Positions 15,680 to 24,126 of a DNA stretch of 33,477 nt are shown piece by piece; the first letter of the stretch is position 1; each line of letters opens with the position of its first letter. A program made the translations under genes and the position numbers. The stretch is taken from positions 1 through 33,477 of the forward strand of contig JAFGSN010000224.1 of NCBI GenBank assembly GCA_016934575.1, given 5' to 3'. The notes under the pieces were generated by a model. It ran no database searches, was not told the origin of the DNA, and was given only the letters and a program-made list of their open reading frames with translations. The stretch comes from Vicinamibacteria bacterium. GTDB taxonomy: Bacteria; Acidobacteriota; Vicinamibacteria; Fen-336.

Positions 15680-17018
15680 TCAGGGTCCCACGAGACGCGC
15701 CAAGGCTTCGATAACCGCCATGGCATCCCGGCCGGAAACCGGCCGCCATGGCTCGAATGCGCCGGTTCGGGTCAGGTCGAGCAGCCCCGCGGCAACGGCT
15801 CGCGATGCGTCCCGGTGATAGAGGTTGTTGGTTGACATGTCGCTGATCACCGGCGCGGGCTGCGAGGGCCAATCGAACAAGTCGAGCACGCGCGTCACGG
15901 CGCGCGCCATCTCGGCGCGCCGCACCACGGCCGCCGGCTGAAAACTGTGATTGGGATAAACGCCCAGAATTCCGTACGAGAGCGCTCGGATCACATGATC
16001 CTTGGCCCATGAGCCCGAGATGTCGGTGGCCACTGCGGGCTGCCCGGCTTCCTGCCGTGCAAGAGCCGTGATCTTGACGGATACCAACGCGGCCAGATCG
16101 GCGCGAGTAATGTGCGGCGCCTCTTGAATCCGACGGTACTCCTCGGGCTGACGATCGAGCTCAAGCGCGTTCCGGGCGGCCGCCACTCGCCGCTGTACAT
16201 CCGCGTTTTGTCTATCCCGTTCCAGGGCCCGTCGAAAGGCGAGAAGCGCGCTCTCGTGTTCTCCAAGCTGCGAGTGAAGCTCACCCATCCGCAACAGAAT
16301 GGCCTGATCCGCCTCGGGCGCCGCCGCCAGGACAATGACCGCGTCTTGCAGGTCTCCGTCGCTTGCCATCAGATCCGCCAGCGTCACGCGCACTTCGACC
16401 AGTTCAGGCGCCGCCGCCAGCGCGGCTTCGTACTCCTCGCGTGCGCGTCGCGTATCTCCCGACGTGACGGCTTCCTGCGCCGCGGCGACTCTCCGTTCCG
16501 TGATTCGCATCTTGACCTCGGAAAGCCGTTTCCGGATCAGACGGCTGTTCTGCGTTGATTCATCTCTCTCGATCTCCAACGCCCTTCGATACAAATCGAG
16601 AGCCTGCTCGCTCCGATTCAGCCGGACGGCGGTGGAAGCGGCGCCGATCAAGGCCGGCACGTGCCGCGGATGCCGGGCGATCACGGAGCCGAAGGTTCTT
16701 TCCGCCGCTTCAAGTCGCTGACCTCGCAGCCTCGCGAAAGCCAGTCCGGTCTCGACCGACGCGCACGAAGGAGCGCCGCGAAGCAACCGCAGGAAGCGCT
16801 TCTCGGCGGATGAAACGCTTCCGCGGAGGACATCGCGCCAGGCGGACTCGATCTCTTTACGCTCCATTACGGAAAGGCGTTCGCCTTCGACCACGGGAAA
16901 GACATAGTCCTCTCCCGGCGAGATGACGACACGAACAGGCGCACAGCTCTGAGACAGGATGCCGGCGATCAGCATCGTCAGAATCGCGACAACCGGCGGT
17001 AATCCGCGGGATTTTGGC
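15680..17018 (-). CDS. TPR-repeat exported protein with C-terminal S-layer-homology-like domain
   Basis: About 446 residues. The N-terminus is a signal sequence ending ILSQSCAPV, a probable but non-canonical lipobox. TPR-like repeats cover about residues 55-330 (ALDLYRRALEIERDE, AREEYEAALAAAPELVEVRVTLADL, ALLAFRRALERDRQNADV). From about 345 there is an SLH-type region: TDISGSWAKDHVIRALSYGILGVYPNHSFQPAAVVRRAEMARAVTRVL, then a second weaker unit ending GAFEPWRPVSGRDAMAVIEAL. SLH domains bind cell-wall polymer or peptidoglycan, so this may tether the outer membrane to the wall. The start is GTG; the codon occupies 17018-17020 and its first base coincides with the last base of the hflX stop (TAGTG). 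The coding region therefore formally runs to 17020. Confidence 0.75.
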
Positions 17019-17019
17019 A

Positions 17020-18363
17020 CTAGATCAAATTCTCCTTGTAACGCTCAAGCCAGCGCTCCGGCAGCTCGGCGTGAATCCGCACTTCATGGCCGGTTGTTTC
17101 GTGCGCAAGCACGCGCCCGAGACGATAGATCCGGAACGCTTCATCCTGCCGCCCGATCGGGAAACGCAGCCAGACGGCGCGGAATCTCAGCGCCAGGCGC
17201 TCCGTAAGCTTCCGGCGCAACTCCTTCACGCCCTCGCCGCTTCGTGCCGAGACACGGACGCCGCTGGCGTCTTCCGCATCGAGACGCGCGCGTTTCCGGG
17301 AATCCAGCCGGTCGATCTTGTTGAATACTCGGATTCGCGGTTGATCCGCCGCGCCAAGCGCCTCCAGCGCTCGTTGCACGGCCGCCTCTTGGGTGCGCGG
17401 CTCTTCCGCGGACGCATCCATCACGTGAACGATAAGATCCGCCTCTGTGGCTTCTTCGAGCGTGGCGCGAAAGGCCGCAACGAGTTGATGCGGCAGCTTG
17501 TGAATGAAGCCGACCGTGTCCACAAGAAGCGCGTCCCCCGCGGCATCGAGACGGCAGCGGCGTATCAACGGATCGAGCGTCATGAAGAGCCGATTCGAGA
17601 CCTCCGTGCCGGCGCTCGTCAGCACGTTGAAAAGCGTCGACTTTCCGGCATTGGTATAACCGACCAGAGCGACGATCGGCAGCGCGCTCCGTCCGCGGCC
17701 TTCGCGGCACGTGCGCCTCTGCCTCCGCACGTCGTCGAGTTCCGCACGCACGCTCTGGATTCGTCGTCGAATCCTGCGCCGATCCGTTTCGAGCAGCGTT
17801 TCACCGGGTCCACGCGTGCCGATTCCCGCCCCGAGCCGGGAAAGCAGAACGCCCCGGCCGGCGAGGCGCGGCAACAGATACTCGAGTTGCGCCAGTTCGA
17901 CCTGCAGGCGACCCTCCCGCGTTCGCGCACGCATCGCGAAGATGTCGAGGATCAACTGCGTTCGATCCAGAGTCTTGCGCGCAAAAACACGCTCGAGATT
18001 GCGCTGCTGCGCTGGAGAAAGCTCGTCGTCGAATACGACGATATCGGCGTCGGCGTTCTCGATCGCCCGCGCGATATCAACGGCCTTGCCGCGGCCAATG
18101 AACATGGCGGCATCCGGTCGCCTGCGCTCCTGAACGATGGTGGTCAACACGGTAGCGCCCGCGCTCTCAGTCAAACGGCGCAATTCGTTCAAGGAGGATT
18201 CGACGCGTCCGCGGTCACCGGCGCCGCCGGATAAACCGACAAGGATCGCTCTCTCGGCCTGATGAGAGCCGCATACGCGACCGTGCCGATTACGCGTTTT
18301 CAAATCCTCGCAGATCAGCGCCCGCTCTCCTCGCTCAGGAAACGCCCGGCAATATTCTAGCAA
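17020..18363 (-). CDS. hflX: GTPase HflX
   Basis: This ribosome-associated GTPase rescues or splits stalled 70S ribosomes. The HflX N-terminal domain (ERAILVGL, then GRGKAVDIARAIENADADIVVFDDELSPAQQRNLE) precedes the family hallmark LGAGIGTRGPGETLLETDRR. The G domain has G1 GYTNAGKST (235-243), G3 DTVGF (282) and G4 NKID (348-351). The frame opens with TTG at 18363, 3 nt after the tsaC stop. The family domain starts near residue 37, so a later TTG at 18303 is also possible. It lies inside the trmJ-tsaC-hflX-TPR/SLH operon. Confidence 0.95.
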   Translation of the reverse strand: MLEYCRAFPERGERALICEDLKTRNRHGRVCGSHQAERAILVGLSGGAGDRGRVESSLNELRRLTESAGATVLTTIVQERRRPDAAMFIGRGKAVDIARAIENADADIVVFDDELSPAQQRNLERVFARKTLDRTQLILDIFAMRARTREGRLQVELAQLEYLLPRLAGRGVLLSRLGAGIGTRGPGETLLETDRRRIRRRIQSVRAELDDVRRQRRTCREGRGRSALPIVALVGYTNAGKSTLFNVLTSAGTEVSNRLFMTLDPLIRRCRLDAAGDALLVDTVGFIHKLPHQLVAAFRATLEEATEADLIVHVMDASAEEPRTQEAAVQRALEALGAADQPRIRVFNKIDRLDSRKRARLDAEDASGVRVSARSGEGVKELRRKLTERLALRFRAVWLRFPIGRQDEAFRIYRLGRVLAHETTGHEVRIHAELPERWLERYKENLI

Positions 18364-18366
18364 GCA

Positions 18367-19002
18367 TCATCGGAAGTCGAGAACGTCCTTGACGGACCTC
18401 CATGCGATCGTTCCCTCTCGGATAAGACGCGGCGGCTCGCATGTCGCGTCCACGATGGTCGAAGGTCGAGAAGCCGCCGATCCGCCGTCGATCGCCATTG
18501 CGGCATGCTCTCCCACCGCGCGCCATGCGGCCTCGAAGCTCACAGCCGGAGATGCGCCGGATTGATTCGCGGAGGTGGAAACAAGGGGCCCCGCTTCTCG
18601 ACAGAGCCGGCGCGCGAAATCGGCCGCGGGAACACGCACGGCGATCGTTCCGTTCCTCCCGACGATTTCCGGCGGAAGACCGTTTCGAGCAATAAGCACG
18701 ATTGTCATAGGGCCGGGCCAGAAGCGCCGTGACAGCTCACGCGCCGCATTCGGCCATGCATCACAGAGCGATCGAGCTTGCGCCGCATCGAACGCGATCA
18801 GCGGCAGCGGTTTGCTCGCCGGACGGCGCTTGGTCTCAAAGACACGCCGGACGGCGCCCGAATCGAGCGCCATTCCTCCCAAGGCATAGAGCGTGTCCGT
18901 GGGATAGATCAGCAGTTCTCCCTCGCGCAGAAACGACACGGCGCGAGCGACGATGCGCATGTCGACATCGTCGCTCGCGATCTTCACGATCGCCGGCTGC
19001 AT
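18367..19002 (-). CDS. tsaC: Threonylcarbamoyl-AMP synthase (TsaC/YrdC family)
   Basis: This 211-residue enzyme makes threonylcarbamoyl-AMP from Thr, bicarbonate and ATP, the first step of t6A tRNA modification. Motifs are YPTDTLYALGG, KRRPASKPLPLI (KRxxxKPL), FWPGPMTIVL, IAVRVP and PLVSTSANQSG. The length fits the YrdC-only form; the extra Sua5 C-terminal domain is missing. Its ATG follows the trmJ stop after a single base (TGAAATG), a tight translational coupling. It works with TsaB, which is encoded elsewhere in this window. Confidence 0.94.
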   Translation of the reverse strand: MQPAIVKIASDDVDMRIVARAVSFLREGELLIYPTDTLYALGGMALDSGAVRRVFETKRRPASKPLPLIAFDAAQARSLCDAWPNAARELSRRFWPGPMTIVLIARNGLPPEIVGRNGTIAVRVPAADFARRLCREAGPLVSTSANQSGASPAVSFEAAWRAVGEHAAMAIDGGSAASRPSTIVDATCEPPRLIREGTIAWRSVKDVLDFR

Positions 19003-19003
19003 T

Positions 19004-19813
19004 TCATCGCTCCCGACAAGGACGCCTATTGCATGACGCGTTTGTGGATTTCACGACCTCTCGTCCGAAAGCGCCGCGCTCATGAGCCGCCCAGAGAATC
19101 TGTCGAGCCATGCCTCTCAATAGCGTCACTTCACGTGACGATGGCTGGGCGCGCGCGATCAGACCGCGCAACTCGGAGAGTATCGCGCCGGGATTTTCGG
19201 GATTCAAGTAGCCGATCGAGAGCAAGGCATCCCGAAACGTTTTCAGGCACCCCTCCAGCTCCGAGACATTCGCCGGCTCCGTTTTGCTCGCCGAGGTGAA
19301 TCCGGCCAAGCCCGCCAATCTCAGTTCGTAGGCAATGATCAAGACGGCCTGAGCCAAGTTGAGCGAGGAATGATCGAGCGCGCTCGGAATGCGAACGCGA
19401 ACGTGACAAAGACGCAGCTCGTCGTTGCGCAAGCCGCTGTCTTCGGGACCGAAAACGACGGCCACGGGCCCTGCGGATCGGCGTTTTGTCGCTTCGGAAG
19501 CGAAATCACGCGGCGACCATTCCCCGCCTCCGGCGCGAGCCGAGGCCCCTCCCACGAAAACACAACGCGCGAGCGCCTCGCTCAAAACAGACACGCGTCG
19601 AGCGGCGTCGAGGATGTCGAGAGCGCCATAGGCCAGGGCACGCTCTTCCACGCTCGGCATGCGCGCGTCCACGAGAGCCAGACGCGCGAGCCCCATGTTC
19701 TTCATCGCCCGCGCAGTCGCGGCGACGTTGCCGCCTCTCTTCGGCCGCACAAGCACAATCTCGATCGGCGCCGGCGACTCGATCCCGAACGGTCGCGACA
19801 GACACAAGTCCAT
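19004..19813 (-). CDS. trmJ: SpoU-type tRNA/rRNA methyltransferase, TrmJ family
   Basis: A SPOUT-superfamily 2'-O-methyltransferase; relatives methylate position 32 of tRNAs. Motif 1 is EIVLVRPKRGGNVAATARAMKNMGLARLALVDAR, where family members usually have P-x-x-x-GN-x-G-x-x-AR. Motif 2 is VAVVFGPEDSGLRNDELRLCHVRVRIP. Motif 3 is HSSLNLAQAVLIIAYEL (usual SLNLSQAV). The C-terminal helical extension of TrmJ is present. The ATG at 19813 is preferred over a TTG at 19828: it still precedes the conserved domain and has GGAG 9 nt upstream. It is the first gene of the minus-strand operon. Confidence 0.9.
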   Translation of the reverse strand: MDLCLSRPFGIESPAPIEIVLVRPKRGGNVAATARAMKNMGLARLALVDARMPSVEERALAYGALDILDAARRVSVLSEALARCVFVGGASARAGGGEWSPRDFASEATKRRSAGPVAVVFGPEDSGLRNDELRLCHVRVRIPSALDHSSLNLAQAVLIIAYELRLAGLAGFTSASKTEPANVSELEGCLKTFRDALLSIGYLNPENPGAILSELRGLIARAQPSSREVTLLRGMARQILWAAHERGAFGREVVKSTNASCNRRPCRER

Positions 19814-19881
19814 TAAATCCCACTCCAAGCCCGATTAGTGAGTCTAACTCATCCTGCCGCGGGCTTTCGCGCGGCTGCCCG

Positions 19882-19919
19882 GACCGTCGTCACGGTCGTC
19901 CCGGCATGACACGGTCATG
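19882..19919. repeat. Two adjacent inverted repeats in a divergent intergenic region
   Basis: GACCGT (19882-19887) pairs with ACGGTC (19892-19897) over a 4-nt loop. CATGAC (19905-19910) pairs with GTCATG (19914-19919) over a 3-nt loop. They lie midway between trmJ (minus) and the membrane-protein gene (plus). They could be operator sites or RNA hairpins. The rest of this 225-bp gap shows no gene. Confidence 0.45.
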
Positions 19920-20038
19920 TCCCCGCCGTTCTCATTGAAGCCGTGGAAGGGAATGCTCGATGCGATGTACACTCTGGCGGGAATCCGAGCCTCGTCTTCC
20001 ACCGGCGAGATCACGCCATCGGTCATTCGAGCGCGACG

Positions 20039-21691
20039 ATGTCAAGAAAACACATGACAATGCCAAGGCGGCTGATCGTTCTGCTCGTTTCCTGTCTCCC
20101 TAGCCTGATTCTTCTTGCCAATTACATCCGCTGGACGACCGGAGAAATCCATCATCTCGACCAGTGGCGTCGATACGGCGAGGATATGAGCGTCGCCACG
20201 ACGGACTACCTCGAGCATATCGAGCCCACGGGCCGTCCGTCCGTGACGCTCTCCGATGAAGCCGCGAAAACGTACATGCGGGGCCTACAAAACTACATAC
20301 GCAAGATGGTCTTGATGCAAGACATCCGCCCCTGGCAATTCTGGCGGACGCTGAGACGCGATCCGCCGGCACGCCCCGGCCATGTCGTTCATCGCATGAA
20401 CGACGACGTTGGACGCGCCTGGCTGACAGCGCAAGGATTCCGTCATCTGGGAGGCGTATCGCCGTTCCTGTTGTTTTGGCTGACAGTATTCATGTGCGTT
20501 CCTGTTCTGATCTGGGTCGTGTGGGAATTCGCCGTTGCCGATCACCTCCTCGCCGGTTTTCTCTTCGCGGTCCTCTTCGCCAGCTCGCCATTCTTCGTTG
20601 AATCGATGGCGACGCCATATGTCGCCATCGGCTTTCACTTTATCGCCTTGCTCGGCGCCGTCGCATTGGGCGTCTCGATGATTCTGGGCAACCATCTATC
20701 TTATGGATCCTTTGCGCTGCGCGCTTGCTTCATGGGCGCGATTCTGGCGATCTGCGCCCTCTGTCGCAATGGAACGCTGACGCTTCTTCCGGGAATTCTG
20801 CTATCGATGACGCTTGGCGCACGCCGCTTGCGCATCGATCGAAGAAGGCCTGCGGATAACTCCATCGCGATAATCGACAAACGTGATCTACGGCTTGTGG
20901 CGCTGTTTATTCTGGGCGTGATTCTGCTCGTCGGGCCTTACCTCGTCGTGCGACCGGCGAAACAGCACGAAATCTGGCTGGGAGTATGGCAAGGTCTTGG
21001 GGATTTCGATCGCACGAAGGGTTATGTCTGGGCGGATCACGTTGCGCTCGCGGCGTTCCTCGACGCCGGCTTTGATCGTGATGTCCCGCGTGAGGTTCAA
21101 GTCTATGAACGCAACATGGGCGCGCCGGAGCGCGAGGCTTTCTTTCGCGATCAGGTGCTGGCGAGCGTGCGCTCCGACCCACTGTGGTATCTACGCATCC
21201 TCGCGCAACGTCTCTACGCCGTCGTCACGCAGATCAAGCTCTATCAACTGGGCGCGCAGAAGGATCCCGCGACGACTCCGCCACTCGCGCCAAACGAAGG
21301 CAAGATCGGCTTTCACTACAGCCGGGTAACGACAGCCGACTGGATGGGATTCGCCGCCTTTCGCGTCGTCGTTCCCCTTCCGGTCGTCTGGTGCGTCGGT
21401 CTGGTTTTTCTCTCATTCTTCATATGGTGTCGGCATAAGCCCCGCTCCCGCGCGGTTCTCTGGCTATCGACTTGCGTCAGTCTCGCGATATTGACCATGC
21501 CTGTCCTCATCACGACCGCCGGCGCATTCGAAGCGCAGGCATTCATACTGGTCTACATGCTGGCGTGCGCTATCATTATCGAGCGTCTCCTGTGCTTTGT
21601 TTGGAGCACATCGATCGTTTTCCTCAAAAAACACGGCCAGCGAGACGGCCAGTCGCTGCGGACATCATCCATCGCCTCGCGCCATCTGTGA
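20039..21691 (+). CDS. Polytopic membrane protein of unknown function, 550 aa
   Basis: Not recognised. The first membrane helix (RLIVLLVSCLPSLILLANYI) is followed by a hydrophilic loop of about 100 residues. About six more helices, a second large loop (about residues 325-415, containing DFDRTKGYVWADHVALAAF) and about three C-terminal helices complete it. One hydrophilic loop after TM1 with many later helices recalls GT-C glycosyltransferases, but I cannot point to a catalytic acidic pair. The frame is open from 19943; the ATG at 20039 starts just before the first helix, with further ATGs at 20054 and 20060. It is 43 nt upstream of the transglutaminase-like gene on the same strand and probably part of that cluster. 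Confidence 0.7.
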   Translation: MSRKHMTMPRRLIVLLVSCLPSLILLANYIRWTTGEIHHLDQWRRYGEDMSVATTDYLEHIEPTGRPSVTLSDEAAKTYMRGLQNYIRKMVLMQDIRPWQFWRTLRRDPPARPGHVVHRMNDDVGRAWLTAQGFRHLGGVSPFLLFWLTVFMCVPVLIWVVWEFAVADHLLAGFLFAVLFASSPFFVESMATPYVAIGFHFIALLGAVALGVSMILGNHLSYGSFALRACFMGAILAICALCRNGTLTLLPGILLSMTLGARRLRIDRRRPADNSIAIIDKRDLRLVALFILGVILLVGPYLVVRPAKQHEIWLGVWQGLGDFDRTKGYVWADHVALAAFLDAGFDRDVPREVQVYERNMGAPEREAFFRDQVLASVRSDPLWYLRILAQRLYAVVTQIKLYQLGAQKDPATTPPLAPNEGKIGFHYSRVTTADWMGFAAFRVVVPLPVVWCVGLVFLSFFIWCRHKPRSRAVLWLSTCVSLAILTMPVLITTAGAFEAQAFILVYMLACAIIIERLLCFVWSTSIVFLKKHGQRDGQSLRTSSIASRHL

Positions 21692-21734
21692 TAATGTAGT
21701 TTATGAGGGACGTTGCGCCGTCCCTGGAGCGCGG

Positions 21735-23351
21735 ATGCGGCTCTTTCGACCCATTCCATCATGGTTTTCTCGATGTGGCACCGTCCTGGCCCTGACCGGC
21801 TGGATTGCGCTGATGGGCTCGCTCATCCGTCACACTCAACTCGACGCCCGGTCGCAGACGATCGCCGGCGATCTGGCGCAATACGGCGCGGCGGCTCAAT
21901 GGAAAGGCGTGTATTACCGAGGGGAAAAGATCGGCTTTTATGTGACGCAAACCATCCCGCAAGACGACGGTTATGAAATTCAGGAGGACGGACGATTGAG
22001 GATGCTGCTCCTCGGCGTCACAACGGCGGCGCGCATTCACACATCCGTTCGAGTGAGCCGGGTTTACCAGCTTCGCTCCTTCGATTTCACGCTCGATTCC
22101 GGAACAGGATCCGTTAAAGTTTCGGGCCGTCTCGACGGCCTCTCTCTACGCCTTTCAATCAAGAACTCCGCAGGCGAGCGCACCCAGACAAAGAAACTCA
22201 CCGAAACACCCGATCTGTCGTTGAATCTCGGCCGCCGTCTGGCATCTTTAGGCATGTCGCCAGGCCGGCGCTTCACTCTATCGATCCTTGATCCCGCGAC
22301 CCTGCGCAGCGCTCCCATGGAGATCGTGGTCGAGCGTCGCGATCTCGTGCATGTCGCCGGCCTTCCCACCCCCGCTTTCCGTTTGAGAACGGAATTTCTT
22401 GGATTGCGCACGACGTCATGGATCACGGATGTCGGAGAAGTCGTTCGCGAGGAAAGCCCCTGGGGACTTATGATCGTCAAGGAAACGCCCCAACGCGCCA
22501 TCGCCCTGGCCGCGCCCGGCTCGATGCACAACGACCTGGCGCGCGCCGTCGCAGTCGTGCCTCATCTCCGTACGCGCATAGACGATCCGACGTCGGTGAC
22601 GAAGCTCAAATTGCGGGTCAAAGGGATTCCTGAATCACTGCGCGGTCCGGATTTGCAGGGCGCCGGCCAGAGCGTCTCCGGGGATATCGTGGAAATAGTC
22701 GACGAAGGGGCAACAAGCGGCCCGCGTGACGACTCCGTCGAGATGGCGCTTTTGCCCGAACCTCTGATCGAGAGTGATGATCCGGAAATCCTTCTTGAGG
22801 CGACGCGCGCCCTCGAAGGCATCACCCAGCCCCGCGTCAAGGCGGAACGGTTGGTTCGTCACGTGCACTCGCTGCTCGAAAAGAAGCCCACAATCAGCTT
22901 GCCTTCCGCTCGCGAAGTGCTGCGCACGCGCGTCGGCGACTGCAACGAGCATGCGGCGCTTTATGTGGCACTGGCTCGCGCGGCCGGCTTGCCGGCGCGT
23001 ATGGCGGTCGGACTGGTTCATCTGCTGGGCGCCTTCTACTATCATGCCTGGGTCGAGGTCTTCATCGAGGAGACGCCTAAAAGCGGCCGATGGATCGCCG
23101 TGGATCCGACTTTCAACCAGTTCCCGGCCGACGCCACGCATTTACGCTTAGCTCGGGGCAGCCTGGAACAGCAAGCCGCGATCACGGCCGCGATCGGGAA
23201 TCTCTCCATCGACATTCTGGATGTCGAGTTCAAGCCGGACTCGACGCCGATATTCGTGGGACGCCCCTCGAACGACCTGCGCCCAATCGATATCCCCATT
23301 CCACGCCGCGCGGCCGGAAGAAAGTCTTGCTGGTCGCGTCCCGAATCATGA
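21735..23351 (+). CDS. Membrane-anchored transglutaminase-like protein, 538 aa
   Basis: An N-terminal signal or anchor (about residues 9-30, SRCGTVLALTGWIALMGSLI) leads into a beta-rich domain of about 250 residues. That domain opens with the WKGVYYRGEKIGFYV pattern seen in exported lipid-binding-like domains (resemblance only). The C-terminal transglutaminase-like domain has a complete triad: C403 (RVGDCNEHAALYVALARAAGLPAR), H437 (AFYYHAWVEVFI) and D457 (WIAVDPTFNQFPAD). Such proteins act as peptidases, amidases or cross-linkers in the envelope. The ATG at 21735 has GGAG about 6 nt upstream. The ABC ATPase begins 19 nt after its stop. Confidence 0.85.
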   Translation: MRLFRPIPSWFSRCGTVLALTGWIALMGSLIRHTQLDARSQTIAGDLAQYGAAAQWKGVYYRGEKIGFYVTQTIPQDDGYEIQEDGRLRMLLLGVTTAARIHTSVRVSRVYQLRSFDFTLDSGTGSVKVSGRLDGLSLRLSIKNSAGERTQTKKLTETPDLSLNLGRRLASLGMSPGRRFTLSILDPATLRSAPMEIVVERRDLVHVAGLPTPAFRLRTEFLGLRTTSWITDVGEVVREESPWGLMIVKETPQRAIALAAPGSMHNDLARAVAVVPHLRTRIDDPTSVTKLKLRVKGIPESLRGPDLQGAGQSVSGDIVEIVDEGATSGPRDDSVEMALLPEPLIESDDPEILLEATRALEGITQPRVKAERLVRHVHSLLEKKPTISLPSAREVLRTRVGDCNEHAALYVALARAAGLPARMAVGLVHLLGAFYYHAWVEVFIEETPKSGRWIAVDPTFNQFPADATHLRLARGSLEQQAAITAAIGNLSIDILDVEFKPDSTPIFVGRPSNDLRPIDIPIPRRAAGRKSCWSRPES

Positions 23352-23370
23352 GTCGAGAGAGCGAAGGGCA

Positions 23371-24126
23371 ATGATCGAGCTTTCTGAAGTCGTCAAGCGT
23401 TTCGGCGGATTCACCGCCGTGGATCATGTGACTCTGAGCGTCGCGCCTGGAGAGATCCATGGGTTTCTTGGTCCCAATGGCGCCGGCAAGACGACGACGA
23501 TCCGTATGATTGCGGGCTTGCTCAAGCCCAACGCGGGTCGCATTCTTATCAACAGCCATGATCTGATGCTTGACCCCACCGCCGCCAAGCGCTCTCTCGG
23601 CTTTATTCCTGACAGGCCGTTCCTCTATGAAAAGCTCACTGCCGAGGAATTCCTCCGCTTCCATGGCGGACTGTACGGCCTGGAAAACCGTGATGGCCTC
23701 TCGGATCGCATCTCTGAGCTGCTCGAGCTTTTCGACATCGCATCCTGGCGCAGCGAGCTGATCGAGAGCTTTTCCCATGGCATGCAACAACGCCTGGTCA
23801 TGTGCGCCGCCTTTCTGCATCGACCGGCGGCGGTTGTCGTTGACGAGCCCATGGTCGGCCTTGATCCCCGTGGCGCCCGTCTGGTCAAGGATTTCTTCCG
23901 GCGCATGAGCCGGAAGGGCATGGGAATACTTATGAGCACGCACACGCTCGAGGTGGCTCAGGAGGTTTGTGATCGAATCAGCATCATCCATCGGGGACGA
24001 ATACTGGCGAGCGGAACCGTCGCCGACCTTCGCGCCCTCGCACAAAGCGAGGATCATGCCCTGACGCCGATTTTTCTCAAGCTTACCGGAGGCGAAGGAC
24101 TTCAAGAAATCCATGAGACTCTCTGA
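23371..24126 (+). CDS. ABC transporter ATP-binding protein (exporter type)
   Basis: This 251-residue single ATPase domain of the CcmA/NatA type has Walker A GPNGAGKTT (34-42). The Q-loop region reads RSLGFIPDRPFLYEKLTAEEFL, the signature SHGMQQRL (135-142), Walker B AVVVDEPMVGLDP with catalytic E159, and the switch H191 (STHTLEVAQEV). The signature follows the S-x-GM-x-QR variant usual in this exporter group rather than LSGGQ. GAAGGG stands 3-8 nt before the ATG. The stop overlaps the first possible start of the permease gene. It energises the permease; the cargo is unknown. Confidence 0.93.
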   Translation: MIELSEVVKRFGGFTAVDHVTLSVAPGEIHGFLGPNGAGKTTTIRMIAGLLKPNAGRILINSHDLMLDPTAAKRSLGFIPDRPFLYEKLTAEEFLRFHGGLYGLENRDGLSDRISELLELFDIASWRSELIESFSHGMQQRLVMCAAFLHRPAAVVVDEPMVGLDPRGARLVKDFFRRMSRKGMGILMSTHTLEVAQEVCDRISIIHRGRILASGTVADLRALAQSEDHALTPIFLKLTGGEGLQEIHETL

